Assembly: GCA_031258995.1 (NCBI GenBank)
Contig: JAIRMB010000042.1
Span: 1-16,777 of the forward strand
Direction: 5' to 3'
DNA from: Puniceicoccales bacterium
GTDB lineage: Bacteria > Verrucomicrobiota > Verrucomicrobiia > Opitutales > JAIRLM01
Length of the DNA: 16,777 nt
Shown here piece after piece: positions 1 to 6,632 of this stretch (its first letter is position 1; the number at the start of each line of letters is the position of its first letter). The notes beneath the pieces were generated by a model. That model was not told where the DNA came from, made no database searches, and worked only from the letters and a program-made list of their open reading frames with translations. The position numbers were made by a program, and so were the translations under genes.

Positions 1-86
1 GCGCAAAAAGCTGCTAAAAGCGCAAAGCGTCCCTGCGTCCCTGCGTCCCTGCGTCCCTGCGTCCCTGCGTCCCACATCGGGTTCAT
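1..86 (-). CDS. Pmp-like surface protein, 5' end only; phase-variable leader, in-frame (ON)
   Basis: Only the first 28 codons lie in the window; the gene runs off the left edge. ATG is at 86-84, with a second in-frame ATG at 77-75. Six octamer units (27-73) follow and code for a DAGTQGRR-type stretch. The hydrophobic run FALLAAFCA then begins, as expected for a signal-peptide core. With six units the ATG and the hydrophobic core share one frame with no stop, so this copy is ON. The leader is almost identical to that of the Pmp-like gene at the right end of the window, which is the only basis for the functional call. The passenger is not visible here. No Shine-Dalgarno sequence is seen before the ATG. 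Function as an exported surface protein is inferred from the shared leader. Confidence 0.6.
   Translation of the reverse strand, partial: MNPMWDAGTQGRRDAGTQGRFALLAAFC
27..73 (-). repeat. Octanucleotide tandem repeat, 6 units (GGGACGCA on the minus strand)
   Basis: Six head-to-tail copies of an 8-bp unit (TGCGTCCC on the plus strand), the last lacking one base, give 47 bp. The array sits between the start codon and the signal-peptide core of the minus-strand Pmp-like gene. One base upstream plus 47 makes 48 bp, a whole number of codons, so six units keep the frame open. A gain or loss of one unit would shift the frame. Confidence 0.9.
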
Positions 87-118
87 GCTAACGGCCGCCG
101 CGCCCGCGGCAAGGGAAA

Positions 119-147
119 AATTTAGAAATTTTTACGGACCGATGCAA
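119..147 (-). promoter_or_regulatory. Candidate promoter of the left Pmp-like gene
   Basis: On the minus strand TTGCAT (147-142) and TAAATT (124-119) are separated by 17 bp, close to sigma-70 spacing. The -10-like box lies about 33 bp before the ATG at 86. The TAAATT box and the A-rich sequence before it recur in the right-hand Pmp-like leader, which supports a shared regulatory role. The -35 box is less well conserved there. Confidence 0.4.
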
Positions 148-224
148 CCCTGTGCCAGGAGACCAGGAATTTTAGGACTAGTACTGCACTTGTGGCGTAG
201 CCATCTATGCTCCTCGCGCGTCGC

Positions 225-620
225 CTACGGGCCAGCGGAAAGTTCCGGTGGCCGGCCCGAACCGTCGAGGGGAACTCGCTCGAAATGGAAGATCTGTTCT
301 GCCGAGCGGCTGTGGGCCGGTGCGAAAATTTCCACAATGTCGAAGCGCCAGCAGGGCAGTTCGCTGCCGAAGTTTTGCAGATAGGCGCCAACGGCATTTC
401 GTAGGGCACGGCGCTTGGCCGGTGCGATGGCCGCTCCGTAGCCGCCAATGGCGTCGCCCAGCCGGCGGGTTTTCACTTCCACGAACACGAGCACGCCGCC
501 ATCCTGGGCAACCAAATCAATCTCCCAGCGGCCGCTACGCCAGTTACGCTGAACAATCTTGTAGCCTTTGCGGCGGAGGAAGCGGGCAGCGACCGACTCT
601 CCCCAGCGGCCGCGCTCCAT
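225..620 (-). CDS. yraN: YraN/UPF0102-family endonuclease-like protein
   Basis: A 131-residue protein of the UPF0102 family, small proteins with a PD-(D/E)XK nuclease-like fold whose cellular role is poorly defined. The family signature is clear: GRWGESVAARFLRRKGY near the N terminus, then WEIDLVA at about residues 32-38 and FVEVKTR at about 46-52. These hold the Glu, Asp and Glu-X-Lys expected of the fold. The C-terminal part has the usual arginine-rich helix and a WRFDIVEI strand. The open frame extends upstream to 788, but that extension has no family similarity, so the ATG at 620 is chosen. It begins 25 bp after the stop of the upstream helical-repeat gene on the same strand, so the two are probably co-transcribed. 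No clear ribosome site is seen. Confidence 0.88.
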   Translation of the reverse strand: MERGRWGESVAARFLRRKGYKIVQRNWRSGRWEIDLVAQDGGVLVFVEVKTRRLGDAIGGYGAAIAPAKRRALRNAVGAYLQNFGSELPCWRFDIVEIFAPAHSRSAEQIFHFERVPLDGSGRPPELSAGP

Positions 621-645
621 GGACTGGATGACCACGGTGGAAAGC

Positions 646-1254
646 TCAAGGGAGCGAGAGAACGGCTGCTCTCCTGTCCCAATCGCCCCGCTCCGGCAGT
701 TGGGATAGAGCCTCCAGGGCCTCGTGAGCCAGGGATGGCTGACCCTCCTCCCGCGCCAGCAGCGCCTGAAAATAGCGGGCGCCCGCACGGACGATGGTCG
801 GCTGTACCTCGTCCGAGGCTACGGCCACTAGCCGTACCATGGCTTCCCGCGGCTCGCCCGAACGGGCGAGGGCGATGGCACCGGCGATGGCGGCAAGGCC
901 GTCCAGTTTGGCCGCCGCCAGCGCCTTACAGCGGCCGTAGGCGGTCGCTGCGGCGATGAAGTCGCCACGATTCGCGGCGTAGTCGGCCGTGCCGTAGGAG
1001 GCGAGGGCGCCGAGGGGCAGGTTCCCAAAGCAGCTCGCGAAGGCGGCTAGCGCGTCAGGACTTTTTTGTGCGGCAGCAAAGCGGCTTTGCGCACGGGCAA
1101 CGCGAGAGCGTCGGAAAACGGCGCCACAGCCAAACACCAGCGACAAAAGAAGAAGTAAGAGCAGGCCGATGGAGACCGAACGGCCGTGGCGGGAAAAGAA
1201 GAGCAGCAGACGATCGCCGAGAGCGGGTCGCGGCGCGTCATTTTCCATTGCCAT
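646..1254 (-). CDS. Membrane-anchored helical-repeat (TPR-like) protein
   Basis: About 202 residues. A short charged N terminus is followed by one strong transmembrane helix (about residues 28-48, a leucine-rich run) and then an Ala-rich, all-helical region. Pairs of helices such as AATAYGRCKALAAAKLDGLA and ARYFQALLAREEGQPSLAHE look like degenerate TPR units. This resembles single-pass YfgM-like proteins that expose a TPR domain outside the cytoplasmic membrane, but I cannot assign a precise family. Two close starts exist, ATG at 1254 and at 1248. The frame is open back to 1443, but that part overlaps birA and looks non-coding. The gene lies head to head with birA, with 34 bp between start codons, and just upstream of yraN. 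Confidence 0.65.
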   Translation of the reverse strand: MAMENDAPRPALGDRLLLFFSRHGRSVSIGLLLLLLLSLVFGCGAVFRRSRVARAQSRFAAAQKSPDALAAFASCFGNLPLGALASYGTADYAANRGDFIAAATAYGRCKALAAAKLDGLAAIAGAIALARSGEPREAMVRLVAVASDEVQPTIVRAGARYFQALLAREEGQPSLAHEALEALSQLPERGDWDRRAAVLSLP

Positions 1255-1288
1255 GGCTGCTAGGGTGTCCAAGGTCCGCGCGTTGTCA

Positions 1289-1906
1289 ATGGCGACGGAA
1301 TGGGCAAGTGCCCTGGAAAACTTGGAGGCGGCGCTCCTGCAAACTGATTCTCTGAAAGATTTTATTTTTCGCTTCGTGGAGGAGGTTCCTAGCACGCAGG
1401 ATGTTGCACGAGAACTCGCGAAGGCGGAAGGCCGGCCGGCCATCGTTCTGGCGGGGCGCCAAAGCGCCGGTCGGGGCCGCTGCGGGCGGAAATGGATCGG
1501 TGAAAAGGAGGGGAATGTCTATCTCTCCCTAGCGATTGATCGCGTGCGGCCCGACTACGACCGGTCTGCCTTCGCCTTTCGGTTGGCCCGGCGGATTGCG
1601 GAGCGTTTTCGTGAAAAATTTTCCATCCCGCTGGAATCGGCCCCGCCCAACGACCTATTTTGGGAAGGCAAAAAGGTGGGAGGCATTCTCGTGGAAAGTA
1701 TTAGCGGCAGAGATGAAATAATTGTTGGCGTTGGTATGAATTTGGTCCCCGACGAGGGGCTTCAGAGCCGCTGCGCCCAGCCGGTCGGATTTATCGATGC
1801 GCCACGGTCGCTAAAGCGGGAAGAGGTCGCCCTTCTGCTTTGGTTGGCCGTAGCGGAATTCCTCCCCGAATTGCGGACTCCGCCTACTTCCCACAAAAAT
1901 ATATAG
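1289..1906 (+). CDS. birA: Biotin--protein ligase (BirA catalytic domain only)
   Basis: About 205 residues. Biotin ligase activates biotin with ATP and attaches it to the lysine of carboxylase carrier proteins in the cytosol. Visible motifs in order are STQDVARELA, the biotinyl-AMP loop AGRQSAGRGRCGRKW, NVYLSLAI, then PNDLFWEGKKVGGILVES and VGVGMNL. The lysine before the GGILVE stretch is kept, but the usual KWPND reads APPND. There is no N-terminal helix-turn-helix domain, so it is a group I, non-repressor type. The C terminus stops soon after the catalytic core, and the small SH3-like domain seems shortened or missing. ATG 1289 is chosen because homology begins after it; ATG 1253 is also possible but overlaps the start of the divergent gene. 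It ends convergently 130 bp from rpmG. Confidence 0.85.
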   Translation: MATEWASALENLEAALLQTDSLKDFIFRFVEEVPSTQDVARELAKAEGRPAIVLAGRQSAGRGRCGRKWIGEKEGNVYLSLAIDRVRPDYDRSAFAFRLARRIAERFREKFSIPLESAPPNDLFWEGKKVGGILVESISGRDEIIVGVGMNLVPDEGLQSRCAQPVGFIDAPRSLKREEVALLLWLAVAEFLPELRTPPTSHKNI

Positions 1907-2036
1907 TCAAACGCGTCGAAGGGCTGAAAATTTTTGAAATGTTTTCTGCCCAAGTGCCCGGCCCGGCAGGTGCTCAGGCAATTCGGAAAGAGCCACTAGA
2001 ATCCGCGCGGGGGAGCTGTAAATTTTGCGATCGACG

Positions 2037-2207
2037 CTAACTTTTAATTTCTTTGTGCAATGTATGACGCCGCAGGAACTTATTATATTTCTTTTTTTCG
2101 ACCTTTTCTGTCTGCAGCTTCTTATTGCGCGTCGTCATGTAGCGGGAAGCCGGCTTCCCTTCGGCCCGCGCCTCCGTGCACTCGATGATCACATGCTCTC
2201 GCGCCAT
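2037..2207 (-). CDS. rpmG: 50S ribosomal protein L33
   Basis: A 56-codon gene on the minus strand. It starts MAREHVIIECTEARAEG, continues with SRYMTTRNKK and ends with KKKYNKFLRRHTLHKEIKS, the typical L33 pattern (ECTEAR, Y-TTRNKK, KKYN-FL-RHTLH-E-K). L33 is a small basic protein of the large ribosomal subunit near the E site. Only one cysteine is present, so this is the zinc-free (C-minus) form. The ATG at 2207 matches the family start; an in-frame ATG at 2216 would add three residues. No Shine-Dalgarno sequence is evident. It lies 64 bp downstream of priA on the same strand, last in the ffh-priA-rpmG group. It is too short for many gene finders at default length limits. Confidence 0.93.
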   Translation of the reverse strand: MAREHVIIECTEARAEGKPASRYMTTRNKKLQTEKVEKKKYNKFLRRHTLHKEIKS

Positions 2208-2271
2208 GGTGACCATGGGAACGGTTTACCGGTGCCTGTCAATGGGATTTCCAGAGCCGCCCGGTCTGGCC

Positions 2272-4143
2272 CTAGAAAGGGTCCGCGACCCACTCCTCCC
2301 GGATGCCTTCGGGCATGGGGCCAAATTGCTCCCGCCGTTGGTCTAATAATTCCGTAAGGCGGAGTAGGTTGTGGCAAAATATCCAAAATTTCGTGCGAAA
2401 TCGACCCCGCTCCTTTCGCGGTGAAAGCAGCGGGCCCCGCCATTCGGCGCAAGCCAAGGCGGTGCAGCATTCGGTGAGCACCGGCGCCCAGCCATGGGCG
2501 AAATCTTCCAATCGCGACAAATTCTCACAGGAAAAAATTTGCAGGGCCAGGTGGCGATGGGGCGGGTAGGCAAGTTCCCGGCGGGCGGCTAATTCTTCCG
2601 CGCAAAAGGATTCCCGTTTGCCGGCGAGGAAGTGGCGCAGCGGAGCGCAATCGGTCCGAGTCGTTTGAATGAGCAACTCCTGGCCGGAGTGCATGCGGTC
2701 CGATAGGCGCCAGAGGAACTGAAAGGCCCGCTCGCCGCTGCGAAAGTTCTTCGGATAGAAGAGATCATCCCCGTCCAGCAGGGCCACCGGTCCCACATCC
2801 GGTGCCTCGACGATTCCCGGCGGTGGGGTGCTGCACAGCAGGACATCCCATCGGTCATCCGATTCTAGCGCTACGGACTTCTCTCCGTTTTCCCGGCAAA
2901 AAATCCGCGCCTCGGGCAGGTGGCGAGACAGGAGTAATTTTACCTTTCGGAGGCCCGATCCGACCCGCCGCAGGGCGCCGCCGCAGGTCCCGCAGCGCGC
3001 CTTTGCCGGATACGATCGGTTGCAGCGATCGCAGCGATGGCCGTCTCCGCGACTCATAAAATTCAGCGCCGTGCCGCATTCCTTACAGCGAAAGAGTCCC
3101 CCGCAGTGGGCGCAGTGGGAGCGGGAGAAGCCCTTTCGCGGGTGCAGGAGAATGGCCCGCCGTTTTTCCATCAGGGCTGTTCGCAGGCGGCCGAGGACCA
3201 CGGGCGAAAGCAGCTGTCCCGCCGGCGGAATGGGGGAGAGATCCACGGCGACGATGGTCGGCCGAAATGCGGAAAAATCGGCGGGGAGGTCTAGGCGGTG
3301 AATTTTCCCCCGTTCAGCGGCCCGAAAGACCTCTAGAGAAGGGGCCGGGGCGGTAAGCAGGCAGGGGACATTTTCTATGTGGGCTTTTCGCACTGCGACG
3401 TCCCTACCGTGGAACCGGATTCCATTCTCCTGTCGGTGATTAGGATCTTCTTCGTCGGCAACGGCTATGGCGCCAAGGCGAGGGAAGGGGAGGAATAGGG
3501 CGGAGCGGGTCCCGGAAACGGCGTAAATTTCCCCCGTAAAGAGTCCCTCCCAAATTTCCCGGCGAGCCCGATTGCCCAGGCTGCCGTGCCAGAGGGCGGA
3601 GCGAACGGCTGGGAATTTTTGAGACATTTTTTGAAAAAATTTTTCTGCTCCGCTGACTTCGCCGTGCAGCACCAACAGCTGGCTGCCGGAGCGGACAGTT
3701 CGTTCCAATAGTGACAGAAGGGCCCATTCCCTTTGTCGCCCATTGCCCACGGCCAAATGAACGGCAAAGGACTCACCGAAAACGTGTTCGCAATCAGGGG
3801 AAGGGGAAAATGATTGTTTCTGCGGCTTGCGCAGATGGGCGGGCACGGCCAACTCCAGAACCCGGCAGAGAGGGTTGCGATAGTAGGCAGCTATCCAGCG
3901 GGCCAAAGCCAACAAATTCGGCGACAGCACCGGTTGGGGCCGGAGGAGCCGGCCGATGGGACGCAATGGGCCGTCATAGCTATCTCCATCCAGAGATAGC
4001 AGCACGGCCGGCCGCAGGTGCCGCCGGAGAGGCACTTCCACCAGCGAACCGGGGACAATCTGCTCCGCCAATTCGTCTGGAATGGAGTAATCCAACGGCC
4101 GCCCAAGCCCGCCGAGGAGTTCCACCGTCCCACGCCGCCCCAT
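2272..4143 (-). CDS. priA: Primosomal protein N' (PriA), apparently helicase-inactive
   Basis: A 623-residue protein. PriA recognises stalled forks and D-loops and reloads the replisome. The N-terminal DNA-binding domain, the GTRSALFLPFPRLG stretch and the RFHGRDVAVRKA motif are clear. So is the paired zinc module, with eight cysteines at about residues 344-387 (CAHC, CKEC, CDRC, CGTC). The ATPase motifs are decayed. The Walker A position (about 132-139) reads VGNGRQRE instead of a GSGKTE-type loop, the DEEH box reads DEED, the GTQM motif reads STPPP, and the QVAGRAGR motif is absent. I infer a structural PriA without helicase activity; actinobacterial PriA proteins lacking helicase motifs are a known parallel. 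ATG 4143 is chosen, 7 bp after the ffh stop; ATG 4194 would overlap ffh. Confidence 0.9.
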   Translation of the reverse strand: MGRRGTVELLGGLGRPLDYSIPDELAEQIVPGSLVEVPLRRHLRPAVLLSLDGDSYDGPLRPIGRLLRPQPVLSPNLLALARWIAAYYRNPLCRVLELAVPAHLRKPQKQSFSPSPDCEHVFGESFAVHLAVGNGRQREWALLSLLERTVRSGSQLLVLHGEVSGAEKFFQKMSQKFPAVRSALWHGSLGNRARREIWEGLFTGEIYAVSGTRSALFLPFPRLGAIAVADEEDPNHRQENGIRFHGRDVAVRKAHIENVPCLLTAPAPSLEVFRAAERGKIHRLDLPADFSAFRPTIVAVDLSPIPPAGQLLSPVVLGRLRTALMEKRRAILLHPRKGFSRSHCAHCGGLFRCKECGTALNFMSRGDGHRCDRCNRSYPAKARCGTCGGALRRVGSGLRKVKLLLSRHLPEARIFCRENGEKSVALESDDRWDVLLCSTPPPGIVEAPDVGPVALLDGDDLFYPKNFRSGERAFQFLWRLSDRMHSGQELLIQTTRTDCAPLRHFLAGKRESFCAEELAARRELAYPPHRHLALQIFSCENLSRLEDFAHGWAPVLTECCTALACAEWRGPLLSPRKERGRFRTKFWIFCHNLLRLTELLDQRREQFGPMPEGIREEWVADPF

Positions 4144-4150
4144 GGCAGGA

Positions 4151-5533
4151 CTATTCTTTGCTGCCAAAGATCTTAGAGAGATGTCCAATCGCACTCGAGG
4201 CCGACATTTGTTTCAACATCTTCTTCCCTTGCGGCGTTTTCATGGCTTTCATGGATTTTTTCATGCGCTCAAACTGCCTGAGCACGTGATTGACGTCCCT
4301 CAGCTCAACGCCGGAGCCCTTTGCAATGCGCACTTTCCGGCTTCCGCCGATAATTTGTGGCCGCCGCCGTTCCTCGGGGGTCATGGCCCGTATGATGGCC
4401 TTAGTTTTCCCCATCATAGAAAGCTCATGGGGTGAAATATTTGCGTTTCCAACGCCCGGCAGCAGCTTCATCAGCGAACCGAGGGAACCCATTTTCCCCA
4501 GTTGCTCCAGCTGGGACAGGTAGTCGTCCAGGTCGAACTCCGACTTTCGTATGCGTCGAGAGAGTCGGTCCGCCTCCTTTCGATCGACCCGCTCTTGAGC
4601 CCGCTCCACCAGCGCCACCACGTCGCCCATGCCCAAAATCCGCTGAGCCATACCCTCCGCTCGAAAAACGTCCAGGTCGTCGCAGTGCTCTCCCGTACCC
4701 ACGAAAACGATGGGTACCCCGACGCCATATTTCATGGATAGGGCCGCCCCGCCCCGGGCGTCGCCATCCGCTTTGGTCAAAATGATGCCGGTGAGTCCCA
4801 CGGAATTGTGAAAAGCCTTCGCCACGGCCACGGCCTCCTGGCCCAAAGCCGCATCGGCCACCAGCAGAACTTCCTGTGCCCGTACCACTTTCTGCAGCTC
4901 TGTCAGCTCTTTCATTAGCTCGCCGTCCACCTGGAGCCGACCGGCCGTGTCAAAGATCAGCCCGTCGAGGCCGGTACTTTCCGCTTCCACCAATGCTTTT
5001 TGAGCAACTTCCAGCGCCGAGCGGCAATTCCGATCGGCGAAACAGCGGATCCCACCCTCCTGGGCCAGCTGCTCCAGCTGATCGATGGCCGCCGGCCGCC
5101 GCACGTCGCAAGCCACCAGAAGCGGGCTGTAATCCTTTCGCCCGAGCCAGCGGGCCAACTTTAGGGCTGTGGTAGTTTTTCCGGTGCCATTGAGCCCTAC
5201 CAGTAAGATCCGCAGGGGTTTTTCCGTAGAAAGAACCGTCTTTTCCTCGCAGTCTTCGCCGGCCTTGCCGCCGCCAAGTAGTTCCACCAAAGAATCGTTA
5301 ATAATCTTTATGAGCTGTTCGCCGGGAGCGACGGATTGGAGCACTTTCTGCCCCAACGATTTTTCCCGTACGCTCTCCAGAAAGGATTTGATTACTTCAA
5401 AGGAAACATCCGCGTCCAGCAGGGCATTTCGCACATCTTCCAAAGCGCTCGTGATGTTTTTCTCCGAGATGACGTTCAGCCCACGCAGAGTCCGCATGGC
5501 GCTCTGCAGCTTTTCTGTGATCTTCTCAAACAT
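4151..5533 (-). CDS. ffh: Signal recognition particle protein Ffh (SRP54)
   Basis: A 460-residue GTPase that binds signal sequences of nascent membrane and secreted proteins together with SRP RNA and delivers them to FtsY at the inner membrane. In order: the N-terminal helical bundle (MFEKITEKLQSAMRTLRG), the G1 loop GLNGTGKTTT at about 113-122, CDVRRPAAIDQL, DTAGRL at about 195-200, LTKADGDARGG at about 252-262, and the methionine-rich M domain. The M domain has PGVGNANI, the MTPEERRRPQIIGGSRKVRI RNA-binding stretch and IAKGSGVEL. Length is normal. The frame stays open upstream to 5953, but that part has no SRP similarity, so ATG 5533 is chosen. It heads the minus-strand group ffh-priA-rpmG. 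No SRP RNA gene was recognised nearby. Confidence 0.97.
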   Translation of the reverse strand: MFEKITEKLQSAMRTLRGLNVISEKNITSALEDVRNALLDADVSFEVIKSFLESVREKSLGQKVLQSVAPGEQLIKIINDSLVELLGGGKAGEDCEEKTVLSTEKPLRILLVGLNGTGKTTTALKLARWLGRKDYSPLLVACDVRRPAAIDQLEQLAQEGGIRCFADRNCRSALEVAQKALVEAESTGLDGLIFDTAGRLQVDGELMKELTELQKVVRAQEVLLVADAALGQEAVAVAKAFHNSVGLTGIILTKADGDARGGAALSMKYGVGVPIVFVGTGEHCDDLDVFRAEGMAQRILGMGDVVALVERAQERVDRKEADRLSRRIRKSEFDLDDYLSQLEQLGKMGSLGSLMKLLPGVGNANISPHELSMMGKTKAIIRAMTPEERRRPQIIGGSRKVRIAKGSGVELRDVNHVLRQFERMKKSMKAMKTPQGKKMLKQMSASSAIGHLSKIFGSKE

Positions 5534-5957
5534 TGGGTGCAGTAGACCTGCGATCGCCGGGCGAGGCAACGCAATTCTCGCCGGCCGGTGGGTAGAACCG
5601 GCCGCTTCTCCCGGCAAGTGGTCCACATTCCTTTGCCGGAGGACTTCCAGGAAAGCGCAGCAGCAGTTGCCTGGCGCACGGCAGGCTGGGCCGGCTGCAA
5701 AAATGTCCAAGAATCCATTTAAGGTGCCATGGACCTGCACACCCCGCCGTGCCGATCGGTGAAGTCCGCCCCACGTCCGCCCAAATAGGCAGATGATTCT
5801 TGCCTTTTCGCGAAAAACCTGCGAGCCGACTGTCCCCGTCGGCGAGACTTGCACTGGACGTTTTCGGTTCAATGTTTCGTCCGCTGCGATTTTTGACTTT
5901 GTGGCGATAGCCCCGCTGGCGGTTGGATGGCGAAAAGGCGTTGAGAAATACACGGCA
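5534..5957. other. Divergent intergenic region between ffh and RNase E/G
   Basis: A 424-bp gap between two divergent start codons. It should contain the promoters of both genes, but I see no convincing -35/-10 pair. Open frames cross it on both strands as extensions of ffh and of the RNase gene, but their residue composition looks non-coding. I searched by eye for SRP RNA, RNase P RNA and tRNA signatures and found none. Confidence 0.5.
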
Positions 5958-6620
5958 ATGGATAGAAGGAATAGTTCCTGGAGCGTTGTTCCGGAAGATT
6001 TAATGGGTCAGTCGAACGAGGTTCCGGCTGCGCCGATCGATGGGGAATTACTCGGCGAAGAGGCCCGAATGCGGGCAAAAAAGCAACCCTTCATGCAGAG
6101 AATCATAAAGAATATCGTCCGCGGCGATGGAAAATTTCGAGAGCTGATAGTCAGCCGCAATTTTGCAGAGACCCGGCTGGCTCTACTGGTGGACGGAAGA
6201 TTGGAAGCTTTTGACGTAGAGCGGGCAAGCGGCCGCGATTGGGTGGGCGCTATTTTTAAAGGTCGCATTCAAAATTTAGAGCCGGGGCTCAAGGCCGCGT
6301 TCGTGATCACCGGCCAAGAGCGGAATGCCTTTCTCCACTACTGGGACATGTTGCCCGCCGCCAACGACTCCTTTGAAATCGTTTCCGGGCAGCGCTCCGG
6401 TCGAGAAATTACGCTCGACGACATCCCGAAAATGTACCCCGTCGGTGCCGAAATCGTCGTCCAAGTGACTAAGGCCCAAATGGGCACGAAAGGTCCCCGG
6501 GTCACGAGCAATATTTCCCTTCCCGGCCGCTACATGGTCCTGACCCCCTACGACGGCCGCTGCGGCATTTCCAGAAAAATTAGCGACGGAAAGGAGCGAG
6601 ATCGGCTCAAGGGCATATAG
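5958..6620 (+). CDS. rne: Ribonuclease E/G, N-terminal part up to in-frame TAG
   Basis: 220 residues, ending at TAG 6618-6620. It carries the RNase E/G N terminus (KFRELIVSRN, ETRLALLVDG), the S1 RNA-binding domain (GAIFKGRIQNLEPGLKAAFV, NAFLHYWDMLP) and the following PRVTSNISLPGRYMVL and GISRKISDGKERDRLKGI segments. The family continues directly into a SLVLPSGMG-type motif, and that sequence is present in the same frame just after the TAG. This is therefore one gene interrupted by a nonsense codon, not two unrelated genes. ATG 5958 is one of several possible starts (also 6003 and 6066); homology begins at about 6117. Alone, this piece has no catalytic site. Confidence 0.75.
   Translation: MDRRNSSWSVVPEDLMGQSNEVPAAPIDGELLGEEARMRAKKQPFMQRIIKNIVRGDGKFRELIVSRNFAETRLALLVDGRLEAFDVERASGRDWVGAIFKGRIQNLEPGLKAAFVITGQERNAFLHYWDMLPAANDSFEIVSGQRSGREITLDDIPKMYPVGAEIVVQVTKAQMGTKGPRVTSNISLPGRYMVLTPYDGRCGISRKISDGKERDRLKGI
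6618..6620 (+). other. In-frame amber codon inside the RNase E/G reading frame
   Basis: TAG separates RLKGI from RSLVLPSGMG in one continuous frame. A Leu codon TTG would differ by one base. The following base is C. UAG is also the normal stop of yraN, birA, rpmG, priA, ffh, atpE, atpF and this gene itself, so the codon is not globally reassigned. Confidence 0.85.
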
Positions 6621-6632
6621 CGCTCGCTGGTC

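Larger units (their letters stand above)
1..138 (-). repeat. Left copy of an inverted leader repeat (partner 15163-15317)
   Basis: The reverse complement of this stretch matches 15163-15317 almost base for base. The match covers the A/T-rich candidate -10 region, a GC-rich stretch, the start codon, the octamer array and the start of the signal peptide. The main differences are two fewer octamer units here, a 1-bp A-tract length change and a few substitutions. The match may continue past the left edge. Confidence 0.85.

Noticed and set aside
1948..1979. Possible terminator between convergent birA and rpmG
   Set aside because: The stem needs wobble pairs and an internal loop, and neither side is followed by a T-run in its transcript direction.
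5534..5953. N-terminal extension of the ffh frame
   Set aside because: Ffh begins canonically at MFEKITEKL (5533); the upstream residues look non-coding.
6618..6620. Global reassignment of UAG as a sense codon
   Set aside because: yraN, birA, rpmG, priA, ffh, atpE, atpF and the RNase gene itself all end with UAG at expected family ends.
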